Below are positions 48,211 to 58,364 of a stretch of 64,000 nt of DNA, in pieces (position 1 is the stretch's first letter; the number at the start of each line of letters is the position of its first letter). The notes beneath the pieces were generated by a model, which saw only the letters and a list, made by a program, of their open reading frames with translations, was not told where the DNA came from and made no database searches. Source of the stretch: Sphagnum magellanicum (Eukaryota > Streptophyta > Sphagnopsida > Sphagnales > Sphagnaceae); assembly GCA_021904315.1 (NCBI GenBank), contig CM038916.1:6041065-6105064 (forward strand), given 5' to 3'. A program made the position numbers and the translations under genes.

Positions 48211-49023
48211 GAGTGTGGCCACAAGATGGGCAATAGGAAAATGTATAAAGATAAATCCAATACATTAACATAACATTGATGAGGACATCAACTTTTAGAA
48301 GGAGGAGGGTGAAAGCAAAACCTTAAAAAATGGACGTATTTCTAAATTGAAATTAAAACAAGATGACATTCAATTTGAGGTCAAGATATATGAAATAAAA
48401 CAAACCATAAAAGAAGTAAGTGAGGGCTAAATTGAGATGATGATAACCAACGAAAATGGATCTAAGGAGTTTAACTCAAAAGAAAAATTCTAAGGGTTCA
48501 ATTAGGCGAAATTGTGATAATGATGCACATGCATTAAATGGCATGCCCCCAAACTGAGAATAAACTTGTGGGGGTGAAGTTTCTAGTGCATGGACTCGTG
48601 AACCATATTATTCTAAGGCAAAGGGGGTCTGGCTTGGTTAAGCCCAAATTGGCACTATCTATTTGTGCGTTTTATAGTCATACCCTAACATGGTTGCCTA
48701 GGGCCACTAAGAGAAAAGCCATAGGCATAAGATTTAACCTTCACATGTTTTTGAGAGGGCCCAAATAGGGGGATTGTAGCTTGGCAGAAATAGCGAACCC
48801 AAGAAGGGTGTGTGGTGTGGTTTAAGTGATTGACATATAAATGGATAAGAAAATTATATAAGATTCTTCTTGCGTCTAAGAGGGTGAAGCTTGGGATGCG
48901 AATGGTACCTAAGTTGAGAATTAGTTGCTCTCCTAAAGGTTTGAGGTAAGAGGGTGGCAAAAGGGGCAGCTTGCCATGACAATGGCAACATGTTAATTGT
49001 GTCTACGAGAATGTAGACCTTTC
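48211..49023 (+). other. Chromovirus 3' untranslated region
   Basis: About 0.8 kb between the chromodomain and the polypurine tract without recognisable coding content. Such 3' spacers are common in plant Gypsy elements. Short open frames here are chance. Confidence 0.6.
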
Positions 49024-49038
49024 AAAGGTGGGGGTGAA
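49024..49038 (+). other. Polypurine tract
   Basis: AAAGGTGGGGGTGAA sits directly before the 3' LTR. Two T bases interrupt the purines. It is the expected primer for plus-strand synthesis. Confidence 0.75.
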
Positions 49039-49743
49039 TGACATGCCCTTTTGCTTAAGAAGAGTTTTAAGTGAATGTGGGTCTCATATTGGGATCATCG
49101 TAGTGGGGCATTAAGGTGATATGAAAGTTAGGCCATAAATGGCTTCGCGAGGTTTAATTCTTCTAGGAGTTAGGATATGTCTAGACCTTGGGGTCTGGAT
49201 GGGCTAAGGCAAGAGTTGGGGTTGTCATTAACCAAAGAAGACGATTGAGGGTTGTTTTCGGGACTATAATGCGAGGCACTATCCCCTTAAAACTTTCAAC
49301 GAACAATTAAGCACTATCCTAGGTCATCCAAGGGAATGAGCCGCTAAAACGCCTGGGATGATTATAAGTTGTCCCTTTAAAGCTTTGAGGCTGGCAAGCA
49401 AAGGTTCGCCCCAAGACAATTTGAGTCATCTTGGTTTAACTCCTTGGGACCAACTTTGGGAGTTGATCCCGGAAGGCCCTTAAGTTAGCATGGGGCTGAT
49501 TAGGCTTAGGACAACTTTGGGAGTCGAGCTCAGGCCGGCTCCAAGTTAGACTAAAACGTAGCCTCAAAAGTAGGGCCTAGCAAATTTAAGTAGTGAGTTT
49601 AAGTTCGTCCTAAGCAGTCCAGATTTTGGGATTAACCAAGTGTGTTGTGGGTGTGCATGTAGCTACAAGCCAAAGAAATCGACACGAAAAAAACTTGACA
49701 AGGCACAAGGAACACAAAGTGACAAGCGAAAAAAGGCATGTCA
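49039..49743 (+). repeat. 3' LTR of the chromovirus
   Basis: 705 bp, starting TGACATGCCCTTTTGCTTAA and ending GGCATGTCA. It is colinear with the 5' LTR, with many transitions and a few small gaps, and is followed by ATAGG. Confidence 0.95.
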
Positions 49744-49796
49744 ATAGGCCTCACTATATGTGTTGCCTTCTCACCTAATGCAAGTTGATAACACAT

Positions 49797-50035
49797 TTAG
49801 TCATTTGGAATTAGCTTCACAATTCCAAATGAATTATCTTTTCCTTTTGTGAATAGTTTGTTGATTAGCTCACCAACCACTCCTGCATGAAGGTACTCAT
49901 TTGGTTTATTTGACAAGTATTGGATCATGCTTGTAGTTCCATCCCATCTTCCATTGCACAGTAGGCAGATGTCTCTCTGACTTGTCAAAAGAACAATTTA
50001 GAAGTGTCTTAACAGCTTCTCCATTCTTTTTTTTC
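49797..50035 (-). pseudogene. Coding scrap beside the chromovirus, unidentified
   Basis: Read from the minus strand, a frame with NGEAVKTLLNCSFDK (about 49983-50025) shifts by one base into a 63-codon frame containing RWDGTTSMIQYLSNKPNEYL and GVVGELINKLF. The leucine-rich helical texture faintly recalls armadillo-type repeats, but this is only an impression. It ends in a stop about 55 bases before the chromovirus 3' LTR. A frameshift plus adjacent insertion suggests a dead gene piece. Confidence 0.25.
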
Positions 50036-50200
50036 AAATTTGTGAGGTAGGTGGGTCTGGCTATCATCATCATCCACAAGAGGACTTAGCCAAATTTTGC
50101 TTACAGGTCCAGTCAGAAATGAAAGTAGAAAAGTTTAGGAATCATGCTATATTTTTGCAACATTGGGCCATTTTTTTTCTCTCCAGAAATTGCCTTTGTA
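50036..50200 (+). repeat. Dispersed repeat family B, copy 3
   Basis: TTTGTGAGGTAGGTGGGTCTGG, in pieces, then ATCATCCACAAGAGGACTTA, GCCAAATTTTGCTTACAGGTC, and later TTTTTGCAACATTGGGCCAT. Same order as 36339-36730. Confidence 0.5.
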
Positions 50201-50321
50201 CATGTCACAAGGGCCCTAGTCTTTGTCCCCAGGTTGTGAGATTTCGCCTACAAAATAATCACTAAAATGGTTTTCAGTATGAAAGCATTATTTTGCCCCC
50301 TAATTACAAAAAATATATATT

Positions 50322-50621
50322 ATACTTGACTACAGGCTTAAAAAAAACCCAATAACAATTTGTGCTTGACTAAATGCTTTAAAAAGTTGCCCCAAAAAAA
50401 AACTTTATTACATGCTTAAAAACACCCAATAACAATTTGTGCTTGACTAAATGCTTTAAAAAGCTGCAAAAAATTATATATAATTTACTACATGCTTAAA
50501 AGAAACCCAATAACAAATTGTGCTTGACCAAATGCTTTAAAAAGCTGCAAAAAAAAATTATACTTTACTACATGCTTAAAAAGACCCAATAACAATTTGT
50601 GCTTGACTAATGCTTTCACCA
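50322..50621 (+). repeat. Tandem array, about 80 bp unit, four copies
   Basis: Each unit holds TACTACATGCTTAAAA, then ACCCAATAACAATTTGTGCT, TGACTAAATGCTTTAAAAAG and a variable A-rich stretch. Copies begin near 50329, 50402, 50489 and 50568. Most differences are in the length of the A runs. Confidence 0.88.
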
Positions 50622-52345
50622 TGCATGAGTCAACAAAAAGGTCATTCTAATATTCTAGCGAAATGACGGTAACATCTTACATTTCACATGGGGGAAAAGA
50701 AAGAACCAAAAGAGCACAAATTGTAATTAGTTTCCCCGCAACACTAGCAATTGTTACAAGTAAATACTTGCTCAACAACCTCTCTTTTCTTGAAATTATT
50801 CTAAACCCTAAAACCTTAAACCCTTCTTTTCTTGGGCCCGTATGAGGAGGGATTTGATTTTTTCCTGGTTTCACCCCTATCCATGCCTTTGACATGAAAT
50901 ATCTGTTAGGAATTTCAAAAAAGAAAAGAAAAACCTAGGCACAAAAACAATAAGGAAGAGGAGGAGGAGGAGGGTATATGGATTTGGATGGTTTACAAAG
51001 ACTTCAACTATAACATCAAAAGAATAAAAAGAATGAAAAAATAATCAACATACAAAATAATAAAAATAATAAAATAAAATAAAGAAAATGATGATGTATC
51101 ATATTAGGTGTTGAAGAAGCCTACTAGTAGTAGTCCACAAGATAAGGATAACTGAAAGACCATAGCCACATGCATATAGATAGGGATACAAGTGAACAAG
51201 ATCTTTGTGATCAGGATTTGGTTCGGCTGTTTATTGGAGTGACAGTGTCAGGAAAATAAATTAAAAAATTGAAAAAAAACAATTTGTTTGGTACACAATG
51301 AAGGCTTTAACTCACCATTTTCTTTTTGGTAAAAAACAAAAATATAACAACAACAACAAGTGGCAGAGTAATCGCGAAGTTTCTTCTTGCTATGTACTAC
51401 TCTTCTCTCACTCGGGCTTTTGTCAGCACACCCAAGTTCCACACTCTTCCCGGGTCATGGATGTGCTTTACAACCCGTGTTGCTTTTTTACAACACTATT
51501 ACTACTACTACTACTACTACTAGGATCGTACTCTCTCGAAGGAGCTTCCTTCAAGAGACCAAAAGCACTCCACGAAATTTCCTAATGTATTGTTTGGAGG
51601 GCACCGTCTTTATACTTTATACTCATGGATCATGAGGCATCTTATTATTATGCTTACAAGCCTTGCTTCAACTTTTTTAGGAATATTTTGATGCAGCCAA
51701 AGTGGCTTTCCATCCATAGGAAGATTCAGCCAAGTTTTGAAATATTAAAAAAAAAACCCAGCCAGCACCAGCAGTTCTTTTTTAAATTCAAAATAATGGC
51801 ATAACAACACTGGTTTGAACACCTTTTTGCTTCTTGACCCTGAAATCCTTCCTATTTGGTTCTCTTCTCCAACTCAGACTTCTTCTCTTGTTGTCATTGG
51901 CCAACAACAGAGCTTGCGTGACGACAAGCTCACAGAACCAGTTGTGTTCAGCTCAAGCTTAAAGTCTTCAAGATGCGTGGAATTTACGGCAACTGATTTA
52001 ATATAAACATGTGCCATTGACTGATTGTGAAGGGTGATCATTCTCATCAATTTTGTTAGATAGAACTTAATACTATTAATCCAAACTTCCGTTCAAAGAA
52101 TTGAATAAACAAAGTGCCCCTTCACACTTGCACTCCACCTCCGTAGGAAATGGAGCTTGAAAATGCTTTTGTCAAAGTTGCAAAATGGCAAGTTGCAAAT
52201 CAATTCAGAATCTCTATACGACTTGAATTCTAAGTTGAAAGCTACAAAGTTTTTGAAAGAAAAAAAAAATGTACGATTGATGGGTAGAGTAGGGGAACAA
52301 TTTTTTATTGGCCTTGGCTACCTACCAAGGCAAGGATATTGTGTT
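50622..52345. other. Intergenic stretch with microsatellites
   Basis: No gene identified. A TAC run lies at about 51500-51523. A GGAGGAGGAGG run lies at about 50957-50972. A short arm of repeat family C (GCCAAAGTGG, CATCCATAGGAAGATTCAGC) is near 51697-51735. Confidence 0.5.
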
Positions 52346-52415
52346 TAGATTCATTATAGATAATAGTAGCTTGAGGGATTTTGACCCCTAGGTAATGGGT
52401 CTATTTTTATATGAG
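52346..52415 (+). repeat. Short dispersed repeat, copy 2
   Basis: Matches 287-370: ATTCATTATAGA, AATAGTAGCTTGAGGGATTTT, in pieces, CCCCTAGGTAA and GGGTCTATTTTT in the same order and orientation. Confidence 0.55.
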
Positions 52416-53652
52416 GATTTTTGAAAGATGATATTTTGGCTTGTGTTGAAACTTGAGATCAGTTATAGAGTTATAAGATCTTGAAGGATTTTGATTTCTT
52501 TTAGAGGATTTTTTGAAGATTATATAATTTTTCCATGGTGAGATATTTGAGTTTCCATAATTCTTCTTTTGCCTTAAGATACTTTTTTAATGTAAATGGA
52601 AGGCCATAGTGTGACACACCCCTTGTTTTCTTTGTACACACCGGATAGACAATAATTTATTAATACAATACGGGTAGCCAGGAATAGTAATATTCATGCT
52701 AGATGGGAGTGGAGATGTAGCCTAGAAGTATGGTAACTAACAACAACAAAAAAGTCCTTGAAGAAAAAAGGGTACACTGGGAAAGAATATTTTGACGAAA
52801 GGGGTTATTGAGTCAGTTTGAATTAATTGTTTAAATAAGAAGTGTGTGGAAATTGACGCACCATCACAGACCATGCGATAAAAAGTTGACTTATTAGTGG
52901 CATCATCTGAACATAGACATGCACACTTTTAAATGTGTGTGTGTGTGTGTGCGCGCGCATACACATGAGCTCATCAATAATAATTTTTTAAAACACAAAA
53001 AAGTGTCCTAAGGTTCCATCTATAGACAAACCGAGATTCGGTTAAGTGACATCGTAAGTCATGCAGGTATCAAAGTGGCATTAGAAAGATGAACAACAAG
53101 TGTGTTTCTAGGTCTTAGTTTTACTTGTTGGGCAAACTTGCATCAACACGGTCTTGCCTAGTTTGGTCAGCTTGAAGAATTGCAATCTGGCTGCTGCTCA
53201 GCAAGAGAGTGATGCGGTGATCAATGTAGCCAGCTAGCAGCTTATTGGGAAAAGGAAAGGAAAGAAAAGAGAAAAAAAAAGGGAAAAGAATTGCTAACTC
53301 TATGGGGGATTGGGTGTGAGAGCGGGGTTCGCGGTGCATGTTGCCTTTGGATCGAACCTAAAGCAACAACAACAACAACAATAAAGTGTGATAAAAAAAG
53401 AAGACTCTAGAGTTGCGTGGAGAACCCAACTCCATCATGTAGGGGATTGGGTCGGGCTGTGATGATGATAATGTTACATCAAGACACTACTACTATGTAG
53501 TTAGTAGCATTGTGTTGTTGTCGGGTTCTCCTTCATGTCTGGAAGATGCCTGCCTCCTTTCTGCTCCTTGTCTTCCATCTCAAACTCAACAACTACACAA
53601 AGCAGGTCTTTAAAGGTACACATAATGCATGAGAAAAAGCAGGCCCAAAAAA

Positions 53653-53692
<40 letters not shown>

Positions 53693-55512
53693 TACTTCAT
53701 TAATGGAAGTAACAAGTAACAACTCTAAGTCCCAGTTGAAGTCCAAGTTGATGATGATGGACTGCATAGTACTGCAACAAAGATTGTGTGGATTTTGGGC
53801 TTTGTTTCTTTGAGTCATGAGTTTTTGGTTGTTTGGGTGCAACCTGATATCATGCTTTTGGGTTGTTTTTGCTTTGGTTTTTTTGGGATTGCATTTTGGG
53901 TCATGTGGAATTGAGACCATTTGTTTGTACCCTCTTCCCCCTTTTGGTACTATTGAAAAAAAAAAGCATATGTCAGTGATGGTATTTTATGAAGAAGAAA
54001 AAACATAAGTGAAAAAAAAAAAAAAAAAAAACCCTAAAGTGATTTAATGTAAATTCTTTCTCTTATACATGTGATTCTCAAATGTGATTAAATTCCAATT
54101 CACCTTTTTGGCCCTTTCTGACCCATCCATACATAATATGCGCACATACCACATATTCACCTTCCCCAAAAACCTCCAAACAAAAGCAAAAGCCAATATT
54201 TGAATAATCACCCAATCCATGCTCATAACACAAGACTTGGCAATTCGCCCCAAAAGACCCGTACATAAAATACATACATATCACACATGCATTTGTCCTT
54301 TTACATTTTTGAACCCTAATCCAACCGAGTTTACCCACTTATTACACCCACAAGTTTCCTAAGTACCTAACTTATGGAATACAATAGAGTGAACATTTTG
54401 TCAATAAGTTTGCCCATAAGTTTAGGGTTTAAGTCAGTCCCAAGGCTAAATTGATGACATGATAATAAGCTTGACATAACAAGCTCAAGGTCCAAAAATT
54501 TATGCCCTCAACAAGTTAAAGTTATTCCGGAATTGGCAAAGTAATTTCAAAGGCAACTAACTTGTCTCCGAATGAATGGACTACATTTTTTTTAGTTGTT
54601 CACCAATGAGCAAGCAACTGCATAAAATAGGAAGGATGGATTTCATCCACTGTAAGTCACCACAAAGTTCAAACCCACCCCCCTAATAATAAACAAATGG
54701 CCACATTACAAATCACAAACACACCACCATGGATGGATGATGTGTGGATGGGAGGACACTTTTTCTTTCTTTCTTTCTTTGTTTTTTTTTTTTTTTTCCT
54801 GCCATTGGGTCCTTGTTCATCCAGCTAAATTCCCTATAGCCGAGGGTTTTAAAAGTGTGTGCCCAAGGTTCTAAAATTGGGATACATCCAACTGGGATGG
54901 CCTCAAAACAGGAAAACAAGGGGTGGTGAATTTCAATGGGGTGCTCAGTCACCCCATATTACTTGCCATAAATTTAGGCCATGAACCAATCAATGGCGCC
55001 CTAAAAGGACCCCCCTAAAAAGTCCCCCCCAAATTAGCTAGTGTGGTATGTAAGTAAGTTGATGGTCATCAAATCAGAAGCATTAGAGTGGGGAGAGGGA
55101 AACCCTAGGAAAAGCCCAAATTTATTATTAATTAATTTTTTAAATAAAAAATATTTTTAAAAAAAAAGAAAAAAAGAAGAAAAAAAAAGTGGTTCTGGAA
55201 ATCTGGCCTATAACGTGACCGGTTGCATTATTGTAGTACATAGGTACAGAAATGTAGGGTACCTAGTACTACTAGCCATAGGTGTCTATGGACTAAGTCA
55301 TAGGTGTCTATTATTAGCTATGCATAGGTAACTAAAAGCTATTGTAGTTGGCAGGTAAAAGAAATGGGGGGGTTTAGGGTAAAGAGAAAGGAAAGTGGGG
55401 AAGAAGTACAACAGTACCTAGTGGCGTCCAGGTGCAGAGGAAGAGGGAGGGAAGGAGGAATGGAGCTAGCCTTTTTTCTTTTTCTTTTTTCCCCCCCTTT
55501 TTTTTTCTTTTT
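52416..55512. other. Intergenic stretch with microsatellites
   Basis: No gene identified. Microsatellites: GT then GC dinucleotides at about 52935-52958, ACA trinucleotides at about 53363-53381, an A run followed by AGAG at about 53647-53690, TTTC then T at about 54766-54797, and T/C-rich runs at 55477-55512. The rest is AT-rich. Confidence 0.55.
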
Positions 55513-56065
55513 TTGGCTGGCTTTAAGTAACCAAAAAACTAGCGCTTTTTGAGATTTTCAATAGCCAGAATTTGAACAAAAAATCTCCAGATTTCTTATA
55601 TACATGGTTCAAGGCTCAAGTATGTAGCTAAAAATAAAGAAGGATGTTTTTTAAAAAATTACTTTCGTGTTTAGCCAGAGTAAAAATTGCAGGATTCAAT
55701 ATATTTGGTTTTCATTTGTGTAGCCAAAGATATTGATTGAAGGATGATTTCAATATTTTTATTTTATTTTTGGGTTTATAGCCAGATTTGGCTAAATCTT
55801 CCTAGGGATGATGATAGTAACTTTTTCTACATGTTCCTATGGATGATTGCCATTTTGGCCACAAACAAAAATTTCCCAAAAAACAACCAAAACTATGGGG
55901 ACTATTGTTTATCCATACAAAAATGTTTTTAAAAAAAAAAAAAAAAAAAGTGACAATCATCCCTAGGAAGATTTCGCCAAATCTGGCTATAAACCAGAAA
56001 CAAAATAAAAAACTTTAATCATCCATGTATACTTTTGGCTACATAATGAAAACCAAAGTTAACGA
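55513..56065. mobile_element. Foldback element, repeat family C
   Basis: Two arms of about 110-120 bp face each other. The left arm (about 55705-55825) and right arm (about 55945-56062) share TTGGTTTTCATT, TGTAGCCAAA, ATGGATGATT, TTTATAGCCAGATTTGGC and AAATCTTCCTAGGGATGAT when one is reverse complemented. About 120 bases, including a long A run, lie between. The leading part (55513-55700) matches 35567-35750. Single-arm copies lie near 21200, 24300 and 51700. There is no coding content, so it is a non-autonomous element or an inverted nested pair. Confidence 0.7.
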
Positions 56066-56199
56066 ATGTGACCAATTTTTTTAATTTTAATTTTCCTTTT
56101 CTTTGTTCTCACTTGTGGCGACTGAATACCTCCAAAATCACTTTTTCTTTTTTCTTTTCGAATTTATAAATTTTAAATTTAGCTTTTTGGCGAAATTTC

Positions 56200-56450
56200 G
56201 TCAGGCCTGGGCTCGCGGGCGCCGGCGGCAGCGGCAGCAGCAGCAGCAGCGACTTTGATGACAGGATTTTGCAGACAGATTTCGCGCCCGGCCGGCCGGG
56301 CCCCGCAGTCTGCAGCACTGCTCTCTCTGGAGTCTGTCCTACCACCCTTGATACCTGCTTGCTCCGGCTCCTCCTGCCGATGCTCCTGCTGCTCCTCCTG
56401 CTGCTCCTGCTCCTGCTGCTCCTGTTCATCATCATCATCATCATGATCCA
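56200..56450. repeat. GC-rich trinucleotide-repeat cluster upstream of the 57 kb gene
   Basis: GGCAGC/AGCAGC units at about 56225-56250, GCCCGGCCGGCCGGGCCCC at about 56286-56305, CTGCTGCTCCTC units at about 56385-56425 and ATCATC units at about 56427-56444. This is the most GC- and CpG-rich part of the right third and marks the proximal promoter region of the following gene. Open frames in it are products of the repeats. Confidence 0.75.
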
Positions 56451-56530
56451 GCACGAACTCGACGACAGAGTAGTACTAGTGGGGGATTATTGATAGGTAG
56501 TAGGAGGCAGGAGGGGACAGCCTTTTCTTG

Positions 56531-56538
56531 TATATATA
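56531..56538 (+). promoter_or_regulatory. TATA box of the 57 kb gene
   Basis: TATATATA lies between a GC-rich upstream stretch and a pyrimidine-rich CATCATCCTCCCC region, where transcription would start about 30 bases on. That leaves a 5' leader of roughly 470 bases. The leader includes GAAGAAG/CTCTC runs and a GT microsatellite at 56966-56990, just ahead of the start codon. Confidence 0.65.
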
Positions 56539-57032
56539 CTCTTACATCATCCTCCCCATTTCATCCGCAATATCTACCCACTCTCACTCACGTTGTCGTT
56601 GTTCTTCACCCACTGTTGATGAAGAAGAAGAAGAAGATGATGAAAGACAGAAGCAGTTCCTCATTTCTCGCTTGATTTTCTCTCTCTCAGATTGATCATC
56701 AATCAGTAGTGGTCTCTTCCTTATTTGTAGTTTTTTTGTTTTGTTTTTCCTCTCTATCTCTGCGACCAACAGTCTATCTTTCAGCTTGCGCGATTGAACC
56801 TATCTAGCTTCTCATCGAGCTTGTCCAGCTCACTTTGGATTTTGTTTACCATCATTCAAAATCGAAGAATCTAGAATTCTATACTTTTAGTCTTTAGTTC
56901 TCAAGATTTCTTCATTTTGTTCTTTGGGGGGCAGGGTTTGCGGGCTCTTGTGATTTAGAATCTGTTGTGTGTGTGTGTGTGTGTGTGTGTTTTTGTGTTT
57001 TTTTTTTTGGTTTGGTTTTGTTGGGTAGTAGT

Positions 57033-58364
57033 ATGGAGGAAGTTGTGGAGCAGCAAGGTGTCGAGGAGGAGGTGGTGATGAGTTCGCAGTCGCCCCCCAA
57101 ACGGGCGAGGGAAGAAATTAGTGATGTGGTTGTTGGAGATGGGCATGATTTCGACAACTGTAGTGCCGCCGGACAAGAACTAGCAGTGGACGTTGCAGCA
57201 GGTCCTCCTGCGAGTAAGAAGTTGTGTATTGAAGAAGCAGTTTTGTGCACGATTCCTAATGTGTTAGAGTTGGAAGACTTGGAGTTGCACGATGATCAAG
57301 CTGCTGCTGATGAGAACAGTACCTGCAGCAGCAGCGTTTTGGTTGATATCAGTCATCACTCGGCCGGCGCCGTTGCAGGCTGTGTTGTTTCTGGAGACGA
57401 ACTGGGTGATGTCGTCGTCGATCAAGACTTGCTAGCGGAGGAGCATGATGTGCACTCGCTTTTCCGCGGCGCGCAATATAAATATCATCCGGCTGCTGTT
57501 GCAGGAGGTTCTGAATGTTGCTCGGCTTTGAGCAAAGAGGATGCCGCTCGCGTGTTACGAAGCTTGGAGGAGGAGTTAGGCGTGTCGTCGGATCAGTCTG
57601 ACGAGTATGTCGATTCTTCGAGCTCCAGCTTATTGCCTTCGTCCGCAGTTCAAGAGGCGCTCGTTGACGCAGCTCTCACTAGTTGGGGTGAGGAGATTTG
57701 GAATTCTTCCAGCAGCTGTGGTGGGTTCGTCGCTGCAGCTGGTGGTGCAGCAGGAGATCATGCCGCCGGCTGCTCCAGCGGAAGGAGCAGTCTTACCATC
57801 GGGGATCAGCAGGATGAATCTCCAGCCGCCCCTGTAACTAATTGCCTGCAGGGAGCAGCTCTTGACAACAAACTCTCATGTGCTCTGAGCACTTTTGAGC
57901 CTGTCGAGGGTGCGCAAGTCGACATTGGGTTCTTGAATGAAGCTTCCGACGACGAGCTTGGTATACCACCCAGCCCTAGTTCCGAGAGAGCGGTCTTCGA
58001 TGATAGAAGAACTGCAAAAGAGGTTTGTGAAGACAGCATGAGCGTGCTCACGGAAGCCGGCTCTCTCCTCGAAGGAAGAGGAGACCACCATTCTGCTGCC
58101 GCTGATGATGATGATGAAAACGGTGAATCTGCAGCTGCTGGGCCGCGAAAATCCCAGGCGGCTCTTCACGAGGCCGTCAGCTGGGCTTTGGAGGACAACA
58201 ATTCTGCTGCTGAGGACTATCCTGATCCTACTGGCAGCAGCTCCAGCTTCCATGACATGGCTGCTGCTGCCGCCGCCGAAGAGGAGGAGGACTGGTTGAT
58301 GCCTGTGGGTGGTCTGGATTTTCTTCTGGATTTTTCCACTGGCTATGTACCTGTGGCAACGTAG
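57033..58364 (+). CDS. Acidic Ser/Ala-rich, probably nuclear protein, unrecognised
   Basis: A single-exon frame of 443 codons with plant-like codon use and high GC for the window. The first ATG is at 57033. The frame is open upstream but only through the GT repeat, which is leader. The protein is acidic and largely disordered. It starts with a Glu/Val-rich stretch and has a basic PPKRAREE (21-28) that could be a nuclear localisation signal. It also has a helical DAARVLRSLEEELG (170-183), a DIGFLNEASDDELGIPPSPS block (297-316) that looks like its most constrained part, a DDDDENGES tract (358-366), an Ala run with EEEEDW (409-421) and a hydrophobic end GGLDFLLDFSTGY (426-438). The SDDELGIPP block may belong to an uncharacterised plant family that I only dimly recall. 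No catalytic domain, signal peptide or membrane segment is seen. A regulatory role is a guess from composition. Confidence 0.8.
   Translation: MEEVVEQQGVEEEVVMSSQSPPKRAREEISDVVVGDGHDFDNCSAAGQELAVDVAAGPPASKKLCIEEAVLCTIPNVLELEDLELHDDQAAADENSTCSSSVLVDISHHSAGAVAGCVVSGDELGDVVVDQDLLAEEHDVHSLFRGAQYKYHPAAVAGGSECCSALSKEDAARVLRSLEEELGVSSDQSDEYVDSSSSSLLPSSAVQEALVDAALTSWGEEIWNSSSSCGGFVAAAGGAAGDHAAGCSSGRSSLTIGDQQDESPAAPVTNCLQGAALDNKLSCALSTFEPVEGAQVDIGFLNEASDDELGIPPSPSSERAVFDDRRTAKEVCEDSMSVLTEAGSLLEGRGDHHSAAADDDDENGESAAAGPRKSQAALHEAVSWALEDNNSAAEDYPDPTGSSSSFHDMAAAAAAEEEEDWLMPVGGLDFLLDFSTGYVPVAT

Larger units (their letters stand above)
41702..49743 (+). mobile_element. Ty3/Gypsy chromovirus, complete structure but dead
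   Basis: 8042 bp from LTR to LTR, of which about 1006 bp is a later nested solo LTR with its duplicated target. Order: 5' LTR, primer site, gag with zinc knuckle, degenerate protease region, reverse transcriptase, RNase H, integrase, chromodomain, polypurine tract, 3' LTR. This order with a chromodomain after integrase defines a chromovirus. Stops and frameshifts interrupt every coding part, the zinc knuckle has lost its last Cys, and the integrase has lost one catalytic Asp. The LTRs differ at roughly one base in six over the first 100 bp by eye, mostly transitions, so the insertion is old. Confidence 0.93.

Noticed and set aside
56109-56454. Open frames of 63-111 codons on both strands
   Set aside because: They are Gln/Glu, Ser/Arg, Ala or Cys/Leu runs produced by trinucleotide repeats in all frames.
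56967-57032. In-frame upstream extension of the 443-residue protein
   Set aside because: It starts at GTG within a GT microsatellite and codes for alternating Cys/Val. The first ATG is at 57033.
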